DNA from: Naganishia liquefaciens
Taxonomy: Eukaryota; Basidiomycota; Tremellomycetes; Filobasidiales; Filobasidiaceae
DNA: 64,000 nt
Assembly (NCBI GenBank): GCA_013423385.1
Contig: BLZA01000058.1
Span: 186,001-250,000 of the forward strand
Direction: 5' to 3'
The position numbers were made by a program, and so were the translations under genes. This document shows positions 23,412 to 36,582 of the stretch, one piece after another (position 1 is the stretch's first letter; every line of letters begins with the position of its first letter). The notes below the pieces were generated by a model. It saw only the letters and a list, made by a program, of their open reading frames with translations. It was not told the origin of the DNA and did no database searches.

Positions 23412-24778
23412 ATGTCCGCCGGAGAAGTAATCGGCACCATCATCCTCGCATGTATCCTCATGGTCATCGGCGTCCTCATCGGGACAGCCGTCGTCATGCC
23501 CTTCCAGGGCGCTCTCGTCCGGTAAGCCAGCCTCCCTTTTTCTTCCACGCCAGCCATGGAGGCTCATGCGTGTTGCGTTCCAGGTTGAGGGCAAACTATA
23601 ATCCCAAGGGCGTCGGACTCGAGTCCGGGCTGGATTCACGGGTGGGTCCGACGTTGAATACGCTGTGGGGTACGATGGCGCGGACGAAGCGGATCGAGGG
23701 TTGGAAGGGGCTCTACAAGGGTGTGTCATCCGAAAAATGATTCCCATCATTGTCGTCGTCGGCCTTTCTCGCGGCTGGAATCCTTGGTTGATTCAGTATG
23801 TCATCTTCTGCAGGTGCGACGCCCAACATCATCTTCTCCGCCGTCGTTTCCATTGCGTCCATTGTCTTTGTCGGTGCATCAGCGACACGTGGACCCAAGG
23901 GATCCTACAGCGTTCCCGAGGCCGGAGGCATCAGGTTTGTCCTTTCCCACACCTCACACCGTCTCCCACGTCTGATTCCCCTTCGTCTTACACAGGATGG
24001 CCCTCTTTACCGTCTTCATGACCCTCATCACCCTTCCGATGTCCGTCATCATCAACCGCTGCATCATCACGCCTTATGCCCTCCCTTACGACGCCCGGCA
24101 ATCACTCCGGCTCATCCTGACGCCCGATGAATACACGAAACCGTGGACACTCTACTTTGCTCCGGGATTGTTGGCCGCGAGCGGGTGTCATGTCGCGTGG
24201 GTGACGGTCATTGCGCGGTCGATCAAGTATATCTTGGTGGGCAAGATGCCGGAAGGTAAGACCCGTTTGAGGAGGGGGGGGGAATACAGACACCTTGAGC
24301 CGGAGGGACTGATACCGTCCGTGCTCGCTCAACAGGCGCCATGGATTCACCGGGACTGTTTATCCTGTTCCTCATCTTCCAATTTGGCTCGGCTTTCCTC
24401 TTGACCCCGCTTGAAGTCATTACAACCCGTACGTCGTCGCTCATCGCATATCGCGCGCGCGCGCAATCCAAACTAGAACTCATCCCTATCCCCACATCCC
24501 CCCCGCCCTGCCCCGCCTTTCTTCGCCCAGGTCTTTCCATCCAACGCAATTCGGAATCCCCCTACTCGCTCTCCTCGCAAAACGACGGCGGTGCCCTCCC
24601 GGACGGCGTCACCTATGCCGGCGCCGACGAAGACGTCATCGGTCTTCGGCCCGAGACGGAGCCGTATGCGGGCGCGGTGGATGCGATGCGGACGATCGTG
24701 CAGGAGGAGGGCGCCGAGGCGTTGTTTAGGGCGTGGTGGGTGACGGCGATCGGGTTGATTGGGTCGGCTTTTAGTTAG
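23412..24778 (+). CDS. Divergent mitochondrial-carrier-family membrane protein
   Basis: This resembles SLC25 carriers, which exchange metabolites across the mitochondrial inner membrane. Exons 23412-23521, 23584-23720, 23814-23934, 23996-24255, 24336-24428 and 24531-24778 give 322 aa in frame, the usual carrier length. About six hydrophobic helices are visible. Carrier features are PFQGALVRLRANYN (degenerate P-x-[DE] site), GWKGLYKGATPN after repeat one, TPLEVITTRLSIQ (a good P-x-[DE]-x-x-[KR] motif) and EGAEALFRAWWVT near the end. The first motif lacks the acidic residue, so it may be an outer-membrane or atypical member like the Ugo1 group. No substrate can be inferred. Confidence 0.72.
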
Positions 24779-24934
24779 CCGCGCGAGGGGGGAGGCAGAA
24801 ATCGCTGCGGGAGCGATGAGGGTGTGACTTGGTGCTGTGTGATGTAGACCATGCATGCAAATAATACAACGAGATTCACAGGACCGATTGTTTCCGATTG
24901 ATCGATTGATTGATTGATGAGCTAGAACCCTGCC

Positions 24935-25824
24935 TCAAGCCTTCTTCACCTCCATCCCAGCCGGCGGCTGCGGCGCCTGAAACTTGGACCCGACCTCGCC
25001 CCAATTCGTACTGAGCACCGTCCCGTTCGACTCTTGATACGACTTGAGCATTGCACGACGACTGTCCTCGTCGAGGTCACCGTAGAGGCTCTTGAAAAAC
25101 GCGTCTGGGTTGCTCTCCTGCGGGAATGAGCGGGGGACGGGGTCCCATGAGCGCGTGTAGAGAGGAGAAAAAAGGAAGATGAGGTCAACGTACGGGTTCT
25201 TGCTCGTCCGTGTCAATCTCCTTGGCGAGGCTGTCCCAATTCTTCCTCTTGGGTGCCGGTGCTGCAGTCGTCGGTTCCTTGGGCGTCTGTTGGACGGGCC
25301 GATGCACGGCGGATTGTGCTGGGCTGGCGCCTTTCGAGCGGATCAGGCTTGGCCAGTGACCTCCTGTCACTTTTGGCACAATCAATTCGATCTAATCAAG
25401 CACGCCGGAGCGCATGTCAGTCGACATTCCCACGTGAGAACGGGAAAAACACCCCACCTTTGTGCCGTAGACCTTGTGCGTGACGTCCTCTCCGACAATC
25501 GTTCCCGCCAACGGTTCCAACCGCAAAATCGACTCGTCGTGCACGAAAACCTCGACCTATCGCGGAAAAAGTCCCACACCCAATCAGCCACGCTCGCCTT
25601 TCGGCACTCCATAAAGAAGCTCCTTCTCACTTACCTCCTCGGCATGCGCAACGACGCGTACCTGATCCGCCGGAACGCCCTTTTTGTAGATACTGATGAC
25701 CAAGGCCGCGTCGCTCTGGTAAAAATCGTATCTGCGGGAAGATTTCAGGCGGGATGCCGCGCCATGGGGGTCAGGCGAAGGGGACCTTCGGGTGATACGT
25801 GGGGGGTTCTCACCTGGTAGCCAT
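24935..25824 (-). CDS. SGT1: SGT1 co-chaperone, CS and SGS domains only
   Basis: SGT1 links Hsp90 to SCF ubiquitin ligases and kinetochore assembly. Exons 25824-25814, 25731-25635, 25556-25458, 25391-25194 and 25117-24935 give 588 nt, 195 aa. The CS domain begins almost at once (RYDFYQSDAALVISIYKKGV) and runs through VHDESILRLEPLAGTIV and KIELIVPK. The SGS domain follows (KNWDSLAKEID, NPDAFFKSLYGDLDEDSRRAM, ESNGTVLSTNWGEV). The first exon is only 11 nt and encodes MAT plus two bases. Yeast and plant SGT1 carry an N-terminal TPR domain of about 120 residues that is absent here. A missed upstream exon is possible, but MATRYDFYQ has the form of a natural N-terminus. Confidence 0.92.
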
Positions 25825-26551
25825 GATGTCTGCTGGTTACATGCACTGGACGATGGGTTGGACTCCGGGGGACACTCGGTCATCAATCCGTAGACGGATC
25901 ATTCAACGCTTCTGCGCGCCGTGTCTCAGCCTGCTTGCATCCGGCGTTTGAAGAGTGGCAAACGTGTAGTCTTTGGTCGACCGACAGACGGCATCGCTCG
26001 AGGATGGCTCAAGTTGGAGACAAGTATGACAAGTGCCACGTAGAGGTACTAGGTCGCCATCTGGACTGCGATCTCAAGGAATCGGGAGGGATGGCTTTGG
26101 CATGTCATGTCGCCGAGATGGAGAAACGCTCGACATTGACACAGTCGAGTCACGCCAGTCTTCTTTAGCCGTCCTGAAGCGCATTCACCTGGAACACGGC
26201 CATTGAGGTTTCGTCTAAGAGCAGGGCCGCCCGCGTAGCGTGTGTAAGGTGGTCTCGCCAAACTCGAACCACTGATCCTCAACCGCGCTTATCGTCACCA
26301 GCGCTCAACGCCATCGTACCGAATCTGTCCACACAATCCTCTTGACAGCGTCTGACTTTTGGATGCAACATGTCCTAGACGGATATCATCGAACATGAAA
26401 CGCGGCGCAACAACAATGTCACAACAAGGAAGATACAAATCCACCATGGTCTGAACGCTAGATCCGACGATGCATTTATTCCTTGGCCCTGCGAGACGAG
26501 AACGGCGGTGATTAGTCTGATTCATCACAAGTCGAACGGCGCAAAGGGAAC
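25825..26551. other. Intergenic region between SGT1 and the eL19 gene
   Basis: 727 bp with no recognised gene. A TCGAACC string near 26264 was checked for a tRNA but does not fold as one. Confidence 0.45.
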
Positions 26552-27445
26552 TCACTCCTCGACCTCGACGGCGTGGATACCGGCCCGCTTCTCGGCCAAT
26601 CGGGCAGCCTTCCTCTCTCGCATAGCCTTGTTCTTGACACGCCTGGCCTCCATCTGCTCGGCCAAGTTCTTGGTTCGGGTCTTCTCCGCCTTGGCCTTGT
26701 GGATGTGCTCCATCAGGACTCGCTTGTTCTTGAAGGTGTTACCCTTGGCCTTGAGGTAGAGCGAGTGGTAGAGGTGCTTGTCGATCTTGCCGGCCTCTCG
26801 GTACTTTCGGAGGAGACGTCGAAGGACTCGCATTCGTCGGAGCCACTGAACCTTGGTGGGCATTCGGGCCTCGGCCGTACCCTTTCGCTTACCTGCAAAG
26901 GGGCGTCAGGGTGGGTCGCCAACGGCTGACTCTCAAACTCTACTAACCATGACCGGTGTGTCGGCCCAATCGCTTGGCAGCGGCGTGCTCCCTCGTCCTG
27001 GCTCGGGAGTGGATGGTGACGGGCTTGACGATGCTGTGCGACGATCCCAAAATCAGACCCTGTTCATCCTTCCCATCATGCGAATTCCTTTTCGCGATAC
27101 CCACATGTGACCATCCTTCAAGAGCTTTCGAACACCAGATCGAGAGTTGGCGTTGGAGATCTCGGTGGCCTCTTGAGGGTCCAACCAGACTGGAAGATGG
27201 GAAAAAAGAGCGTGATCAGCATCTCCTTGCGGCGATCACGGACGTTCTGGGTCGAGCGGGATCCTCATTTCCTCTCCTCTTGGTTTCAACAGCTTTTCCA
27301 TCTTCTCCGTCCGCCTCTCCCCCTTGCTCCTCCTGCATTCTCGACCCCGCTCAACCCAAAAGTCCTCCAAACGATGCTCACTCTTCCTCTTTCCGACACC
27401 GGCAACGGAGGCGGCCAACCTCTTTTGGATCCTCAAGTTGGTCAT
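26552..27445 (-). CDS. RPL19: 60S ribosomal protein eL19
   Basis: This is a component of the large ribosomal subunit. Exons 27445-27382, 27189-27105, 27033-26948 and 26892-26552 sum to 576 nt, 191 aa. The sequence follows eL19 throughout: [111 protein letters not shown] and [15 protein letters not shown], then a basic helix. The first intron is 192 nt, long for this window. Introns this size in ribosomal protein genes sometimes host snoRNAs, though I see no clear C/D or H/ACA boxes. Confidence 0.97.
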
Positions 27446-27978
27446 TTTTGTTGCTGGATTCTTGCTGAAGGAACAGGGACGGGGTCAAGAGGACTGCGGC
27501 CGCGCGCAAACAAGACGTTGAAACAATCAACAGGGGAGATCAATCCCTGGCCGAGCGGACGGCGAATGGGCGGGAGGCGATGGCGAGGGCGATGGGCGAT
27601 GGGCGGGCGGTCACGCTGGGGCCGAGGGGCGATTCGCTCTGGGCGGGGCTGTCAGCGTGCTCAGGCGGAATACGAGAGGATCGAGGCGGCTGGGGCGAGA
27701 TCGAGCGATGGACAGTCGGAATAACTAGAAGCGCATCGATCACCCTTGTAACAAGCGCAAAAGGGTTTGGCATACACTCTGGTCTCTTGTCATCTGCAAT
27801 TCCCACAGGACGGGGTCCCCACACGCGATCGATCGATCACCGGCGGCCGACATATCCTCGATCACAGTCCCTCGGCTCCGAACCGCTCAGGACGGGCAAC
27901 TACGCTCATTCGCTATCAACGCTGCGCCCTCGATTGCACATCCATACCAGTCTGTCGTTGCTGCAACTCACCCCCACC
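27446..27978. promoter_or_regulatory. Divergent promoter region of RPL19 and the NDUFB10-like gene
   Basis: 533 bp lie between the two start codons. A GCG/GGGC-rich part near 27545-27700 is followed by CGATCGATCGAT-type palindromes near 27828. No specific factor site is assigned. Confidence 0.4.
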
Positions 27979-28391
27979 ATGTCCGCCAACATTGACGACT
28001 ACAAGAGTACGCACCGATTCCTTCTTCGTCCTAGGAACAAGCGGACGATTCGGCACCCACCCGACGCTAACGTATCTCTTCCTGTTTCCGTTGTAGAAAC
28101 CCTCTCGGAACGGGACAACCATATCCGGGAATCGTGGGTCAAGGCCATGGAGGCGCGGATCGTGCGCGAGGAGCTCGTCAAGTGTCAGCGTGGGGAGGGA
28201 GTGAATCATTACAAGAAGTGCCATCATTTGGCTGAGATGTACACGGGGATGATCAGGGATAACAAGGTGTGTTTCCTTTCCTTCTTTTTGTGCTTTTTCA
28301 CTTGCGGGGAGGAAGGGCATGGCCGGAATGCGTGTGCTGATGTGACGCATCTTCCCAGGTCAAGGGATACAAGATAATAGATACCGAATGA
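27979..28391 (+). CDS. NADH:ubiquinone oxidoreductase small subunit, NDUFB10-like (12 kDa in fungi)
   Basis: This is an accessory subunit of mitochondrial complex I on the intermembrane-space side. Exons 27979-28006, 28097-28266 and 28359-28391 give 76 aa in frame. The pattern SERDNHIRESWVKAMEARIV, EELVKCQRGEGVNHYKKC, HHLAEMYTGMI, VKGYKIID is typical of the fungal 12-kDa subunit. The two cysteines (11 residues apart) fit the disulphide-bonded CHCH-like pair of NDUFB10. It has no cleavable presequence, as is normal for this subunit. It is transcribed away from RPL19. Confidence 0.88.
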
Positions 28392-29492
28392 TCGGCTTCG
28401 ATACATCAAGATCGCAACGTCGCGCGCAAATCTCTCGTATCACACCATGACATCTTTCATCCCGCCCGTATTTCTGTTGTACCACTTGACGCGGATGGAT
28501 GGCATCGAACGTAAAGACACTTTCTCAGCGGCGGGAGTCTTCTGACGCGAGGAGCGAGAGTGTGAGGACGCAGCTAGAAGTCAATGCGACGAGAGGACAA
28601 GCATCGGAAGTCCGAATCGCCCTCGATGCATTCGCCCGTGGAAGGCAGTCAGAGGGTTCTTGTGTCTGGAAGCTCGAGCGCTGAATTGGACTGCCTCCCG
28701 GGCACAGCGCATGCTCGCCTGAGAACGCACGGCCTGTCTTCTTGGTATTAGCCAATCTGCGAAAGGAGTCCCCACAGACCCACACAGTGACTTGAGCTCT
28801 CCAGATTGAAGTTTTTGGCTTTGTGAAATCTGGCCATGGCCTCGGATACCCTCCTACAACACGTCACGCTGATCGATCGGCCGAATTGACATGCACGCGA
28901 ACTGGGGCAGTCAAATTGTACGCCCGTTCTTGATGCGACCGAGTTTGAAACGTGGGTAAGATTGCGTGAGGATGGTGAATGTTGCGCGTGAAAGACGCAT
29001 CTTGTAGACCACTGGACCGTGAGGGAGTGCTCTCGGGCGCTATAGCCAACACGCCCTGAGTGCTGAAAAAAAAAAAAGAGCTGAGCTCATCTATATTGCA
29101 GCTGCTTGTGTAAGAAACCTCAGTCGCCTGGTTCGGTGCGACCAGAAGATAGGTTTTTGCTTCAAAATGACATTTGACGGGTAGATGCGCATTCAATCTG
29201 ATGAAAGCTCTACACGAGACTAATCTATACCGTATTATGAGGCTCGAGCGGACATGTGGAGAGCGGTTGAGAACAGGGACGAAGGGAGACCGTCGCGGTC
29301 AGAGGAGCGTGATTGAGCAAATGCAGTCGAAAATCGGCTGGAACGTATCAATTGTGCGAGTCTGACTGACTTTCTTTGTCCTTTGAGGAGTACTGCGTAT
29401 GGATTCCCGTTTCCAGAAACGCTCGGAAATTTGCATTCCGCTTGTTTGATGAGACGAGAGCCATAACTTCCGAGGACAACAGGTTGTTTCGG
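28392..29492. other. Gene-poor region, no supported gene
   Basis: 1.1 kb with only short open frames on both strands and an A12 run (T12 on the minus strand) near 29066. No RNA gene is recognised. Confidence 0.4.
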
Positions 29493-29965
29493 TCAGTATG
29501 TCGACGGATGGCAATCATCATTCACGTCAGACTGACCCTTTTGTTTGGGAAAGCCATTCTCAGTGCAAATTCTAACCCACTCTCGACTTCTCCCTTTGTT
29601 TCTTCCTTCGTAACATTCTCGCGGTCGCTCTTGTCCTTCGACAAGTCCAGATACCGGCAATTCCTCCGTTGCTTGCCACTCCTTGTTCATGAAAGTGATC
29701 GCGTACCTCGCCTGACTATCTGTCTTCCATTGCCTTAGCTTTTCCCTGATCGACAGTGAAAACGAGGTCAATTCCGAGGAAGTTGACGTAATTTCTGACG
29801 GAAGCTCGGAGGCAGAACGACCATCAAGACTGAGCCTGAATGAGTGATTATCTCAGTGGCCACGAATCTCTGTATCAGATTACGCACAAGGGCGCGTACG
29901 TACTATGGGTCTCCTGCTTCGGTATCCTTAGTCGCTGAAGATGTCACCGAATCGTATGAACTCAT
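29493..29965 (-). CDS. Tentative small orphan gene
   Basis: Two exons, 29965-29904 and 29829-29493, join with a GTACGT donor and an AG acceptor to an uninterrupted 132-aa reading. It begins MSSYDSVTSSATKDTEAG, is Ser/Thr/Glu rich, then basic and helical (SIREKLRQWKTDSQARYA). I recognise no domain. All three minus frames are partly open here, so coding status is uncertain. It may instead be part of a larger, poorly resolved gene extending to about 30.6 kb. Confidence 0.3.
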
Positions 29966-30713
29966 TGAGTGCTAGATGTTTGCAAACGGAATCAGGAAAA
30001 AGTCGAAAAGAGGGTCTGCGCCGTCGCAGGTATATGCATAAACCCTTGAAGGCAGCACATATATACCATCCCTCACAGGCGGTGACTTGCTTTTTTGCTC
30101 TTGAGTCCTTAGAATGGACAAAGGATGGCGAGAGACAATGCAAGACGTTTGATACCAGTCTTGAAGCCCTTTTGCTTCGAATTAGGGGCGTCAAAACGGA
30201 CTTGCGTTCGCAGCAGTTCTCGCCAGATTGTAGTGGTCGCGGTTGCGATTCAATCCACCTTGCTTCTTTCCTCGCGAGCTCTACGACTCGTCTCGTCTTG
30301 AACGAAAAGTCACTCAATTTCCGGCGCGAACTGGTACTGATGTTAAGCGTGACATGCTGTCAAATGTCGAATGCGGTCGATGATGTTGGTTAGACCGATC
30401 AGCTTTTCCGTGGCAGGGCGCGTTCGGCAGCGGTGTTCAGGTACCGTTCCAATCGCTTGCTAAGCAGAGTCGCTGAAGCGTCTACTGCGATCCCTCTCCT
30501 GATGTGGGACAGCAATGGTCTCTAACAAGACCTCCGCCTTTTCAAGTCCTTCGGGCAAGCGGGATCGGCATGGTGAACGGATTCCGCCATCAGCTAGGCT
30601 ACTGAGCGTGAGAACAGTATGTGAATAACAAACACAGACAGTGTTCTGTAAAGTTACAAATTCCGAATCATGGATGAGAAAGGGAGGAAGCCTATACATT
30701 CAGACGGACGCTT
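29966..30713. other. Region with coding-like fragments but no coherent gene model
   Basis: On the minus strand, several short segments read like protein: LPEGLEKAEVLLETIAVP near 30560-30500, EKLIGLTNIIDRIRHLT near 30405-30355, and FKTRRVVELARKEARWIE near 30315-30255. They sit in different frames with only weak splice sites between them. They could be exons of one fast-evolving gene or remnants of one. Confidence 0.35.
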
Positions 30714-31379
30714 TCAATTGAAGCTGTGACTATCGTTTTGCACCACCTCTGTTCTGTCCGCTATGCTCTCCACACCAAATTTGACCTCGATGGCGAAAGT
30801 TAAAGCCGTACGCATCGAGTCATAGATTTTCGCCCCTTTCACCATGTCTTCAACTGCAAGGAGGTACAAACTTTGGCAGGAGGACTGTGTGAACGATTAC
30901 ACGAACTTACTCTCGGTCTTGGTCCAACCCGAGTCTATGAAGCCTTTTATGAACATCTCGCACTGTACTTCATGCTCTTGTATCGCCTTATCGGGTTGAG
31001 CCCTACGATACCTCTTCTCTATCCGGTCCCACTCTTTCTCCAGCGCTACGAATCGCTGTTTTACCTGACTCTGGTGTTTTCGCTCCACTTTCCGCCGCTG
31101 ATGCCCGCTTTGCATAGATATCAAAAGAGACCTTGGGAAGAATATGGTCCGACTTTGAGTGGAAGGAACACCCTCGGTTGTCAGAGAAGAGACCTGCTCT
31201 TCATCGATGTCAAAGGTGCCGACGTGTGTTTGCTCGGCAGTGAAAAGGGTGCTCGGAGGACCCGGATATCTCTCTGCATTCCATAACTCGGAATCTTCCC
31301 TCGTTGAACTTTTTGAGAACCGCATTACACTGTCGTATGATGGCTGAATAGAGAGCGCGTCTATATAACATAAATTCAA
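30714..31379 (-). CDS. Unrecognised protein with a charged helical segment
   Basis: Exons 31379-30911 and 30853-30714 join with a GTAAGT donor and a pyrimidine-rich acceptor. They give 202 aa from 31379, or 184 aa from the Met at 31325 (MRFSKSSTRED). The N-terminal half is Ser/Thr/Glu rich. The C-terminal half is strongly helical and charged (RRKVERKHQSQVKQRFVALE, then EHEVQCEMFIKGFIDSGW and IEDMVKGAKIYDSMRTALTF). A basic-region look was considered, but no bHLH or homeodomain signature (such as WFxNxR) is present. It lies just downstream of the MAP kinase on the same strand. Function is unknown. Confidence 0.5.
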
Positions 31380-33800
<2,421 letters not shown>

Positions 33801-34160
33801 GATGGGTATCAGGCAAAGAGAAGAGGACGGGATGGAAAAGCGCGGAATGCGCAAGGGGATCACCGGTGATCTGCCTGGTCTTCTTGTAGTGGGAGGGACA
33901 ATCCCGTTCTCAATGAACAATCCCGTTCTCGGTATTCTTCGCTCGTCGCGCACAAATGCTATTGTTCACCACATTCCATGCGACAACTCACGTTTCGGAA
34001 GCAAGTTGGGCAATCTTTTGGTTCCGCACTCAACACGGCGGCCGGGCGTACGATCGTCGACGAGAATTCAGCTGCAGCTAGCTGGGATGGTCGAGATGAC
34101 GATTCACCGTCTGCAGGAGCACAACTCACCCAGACAAAACGGATTGAATCAGTCGCCACC
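33801..34160. promoter_or_regulatory. Divergent promoter region of the MAP kinase and Kelch genes
   Basis: 360 bp between two divergent start codons. The Kelch start has a textbook context (GCCACCATGG). Confidence 0.45.
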
Positions 34161-36413
34161 ATGGGTAAGAGTAAATCTAGCTCCAAGTCTGCCAGCAAGC
34201 TCGCGAAAAAGGCCAAGCAAGAGGAAAAGGCTGCAAAGTCTGAACTCAAGGCCATCAAGGGCAAAGGCAAGGAGGAGAACCTCGAGGATATTTTGGCACA
34301 GTTTCAGGAAGAGTGGAAGACGAAACATGCCGTCAAGGAGGAAGTTCAGCTTGCCGCGCCCAGTCGCCGGCTGAACGCGACGTTTACGGCTCATGGGGAT
34401 CATCTCTGGTTAATCGGCGGAGAGTACTTTGACGGCGACAAGGCATATCTATAGTATGTTCCATTGCATGTGTTGTGGTTGGCTTGGTGTTGGAGGGCTG
34501 AGAATGTGCTTCTTACTGTAGCAATGATACATTCCGTTATAACCCTGACAAGGTGCCTACACACCTTACAGCCATTAAGCCTTGACTGAGTTTTCGTATT
34601 CTTAGAATGAATGGAGATTGTACACCAGTCCGAACGCTCCGGCTCCCCGGTCAGCTCATGCTGCCGTTGCCATTCCGAAAGACGGTGGCCAGATCTGGCT
34701 GTTCGGTAAGTACCTGTCACGTAGGATGAGGAAGACCCGTCAAGTAACGCTCAGACTTCGTGTATCAGGTGGTGAATACGCAAATCCTTCGCAAACGAAC
34801 TTTTACCATTACCGAGACCTCTGGATGTTTTCCCTCAAAGTAAGGCTACCGCTTTCATCTTCTCGACATGAGCCTGACCTCTTTCGTTCCGCTGAAAGGA
34901 CTATACTTGGGAAAAAATTGAAACTAAGAAAGGACCCACCGCTCGAAGCGGTCACAGGTACGCCTCCACGTCGCTCCCCCTGCTTTGCTATTCTGACGCT
35001 CCTCCTGGTCTCCAGAATGACCTTTTGGAAACAGTATATCGTGCTCTACGGCGGTTTTCATGATACAGGCGTCAAGAGTGCGGACCACACACAATCCGCT
35101 TCATATTCGCCGTGGCTTACTTCCTGCTACATCTATACAGCGAGTTACCTTTCGGATCTCTGGATTTTCGATACGGAAACGTACAAGTGGAAAGAGATCG
35201 AGATGCGGGCTACGGATAGGGCTCCAGGGTAAGTTCCCTTGGCGCGCCTGTAATTTCTTGCGATGAAAAGGCTGATTGGCGCTCTCTTTTTCAAATAGAG
35301 CTCGAAGCGGATTCTCGATGATTCCCGCACCGGAGGGCGTAGTCATTCACGGTACGAGGTCTTACCTTTCGATCTTCTCCGTAAGCTGACGGGAATATGT
35401 ACTCAGGTGGCTACCGAAAGGAATACCTCAAGGGCTCAAAATCCGTTGGAATGGCACTTGAAGATACCTGGCTACTGCAGTAAGTACCGTCCAATATTAC
35501 GAAACATTTTGCATTGAGCAATCACTATCCTTCAGCATGGACCTCGATCTCACCAAGTTCAGGTGGGAGAAACGTAAGAAGGGAGGTCTCGCACCGTCTT
35601 TGCGCTCGGGCACTTCCATGACGCATTGGTCAGCTAAGGGCCTGGGTGTCCTATTCGGCGGTGTCCTTGACCATGAGAGTGACGAAGACTTGTCGTCGGT
35701 ATTTTACAACGATTTGTAAGTGCTGGGAATGCTAAGAGAACGCTGACTTAACCGTTATTCAATGGTTCCAGGTATACCTATAACCCGTCGACGAGCAAGT
35801 GGTCTCTGCTCACCATCAATGCCAAAAAGAAGAAGATGGGCGGATCCAAGAAGCGACGGGCGAAGCAAGCCGCTGCAGTAGATTCCGACGCGATGGCGGT
35901 TGACGAAGACGTCGACATGGATGCCGCTGTCGAGGCAGAAGAAGGCGATAGCGACGATGAAGCTGTTCGTAGCAAGATCTGTTCCTAAGATCTGCAAGAA
36001 GCTCACCATTCTCTTGCAGGACCAGAAGATGGCGGTTGATGGCAAGACGGAAGGCAACGAGACCCCTGATGCGCCCGTCTTACCCTTGACTCGCTCCAAT
36101 GCAATGATTGCTGTCCTGAAGAACACTTTGTACATGTAAGTACAAATCACGGCGGTCACCCGAGTCCCAACTGAAGACGTCTGCATTCAGATATGGCGGA
36201 AGTTACGAGACGGAAAAACGGGAATACACGCTCGACGACTTTTTCGCCTTGAACCTAGAGAAGCGGGACGGATACAAGGTTCTGCGAGAGACAGTATTAG
36301 ATGCAGAGGTTTGGCACGGATCAGACGACGAGGATCAAATGGACGAAGATGATGATGACGAAGATGACGAGGACGAGGATTCGGAAGATGGGTCGAGCGA
36401 CGAAGACGAGTAG
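34161..36413 (+). CDS. Kelch-repeat protein, KEL3/KLHDC4-like
   Basis: Thirteen exons (34161-34453, 34522-34552, 34606-34705, 34769-34839, 34899-34957, 35016-35077, 35141-35228, 35299-35351, 35407-35479, 35536-35715, 35772-35964, 36020-36135 and 36191-36413) give 513 aa. The N-terminus is Lys rich (MGKSKSSSKSASKLAKKAKQ) and is followed by ENLEDILAQFQEEW, typical of this family. Kelch blades follow: LWLIGGEYFDG, WRLYTSPNAPAPRSAHA, IWLFGGEYANP, PTARSGHRM, IVLYGGFHDTG, APGARSGFSM, VIHGGYRKEYLKGS, GVLFGGVLDHE. The C-terminus is a long Asp/Glu tract. The Kelch propeller is a protein-interaction surface; the yeast homologue Kel3 is cytoplasmic and of unknown role. The intron at 35965 uses a weak donor (gttcgt). 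Confidence 0.93.
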
Positions 36414-36582
36414 CAGTTCCACAATTGCCATAATCAATGATGCTTTGTATATTGGTATGTTATGGATACAGTTGGATGTCCTCGATCTATGTTACAATGC
36501 TGCTGCAATATGCAGGATGTTGGACCCCACAATGCCCTTTTACAATATTTTCCCCTGGTCCCTTCGTTTTTTATGCTTCCTC

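Noticed and set aside
26240-26280. Possible tRNA suggested by a TCGAACC string
   Set aside because: The B-box is imperfect and no acceptor stem or anticodon arm can be drawn.
27190-27381. snoRNA in the first intron of RPL19
   Set aside because: No convincing C/D or H/ACA boxes could be found by eye.
30714-31379. Homeodomain or bHLH mating-type factor next to the MAP kinase
   Set aside because: The basic helical stretch lacks WFxNxR and the bHLH spacing, and no divergent partner gene is visible.
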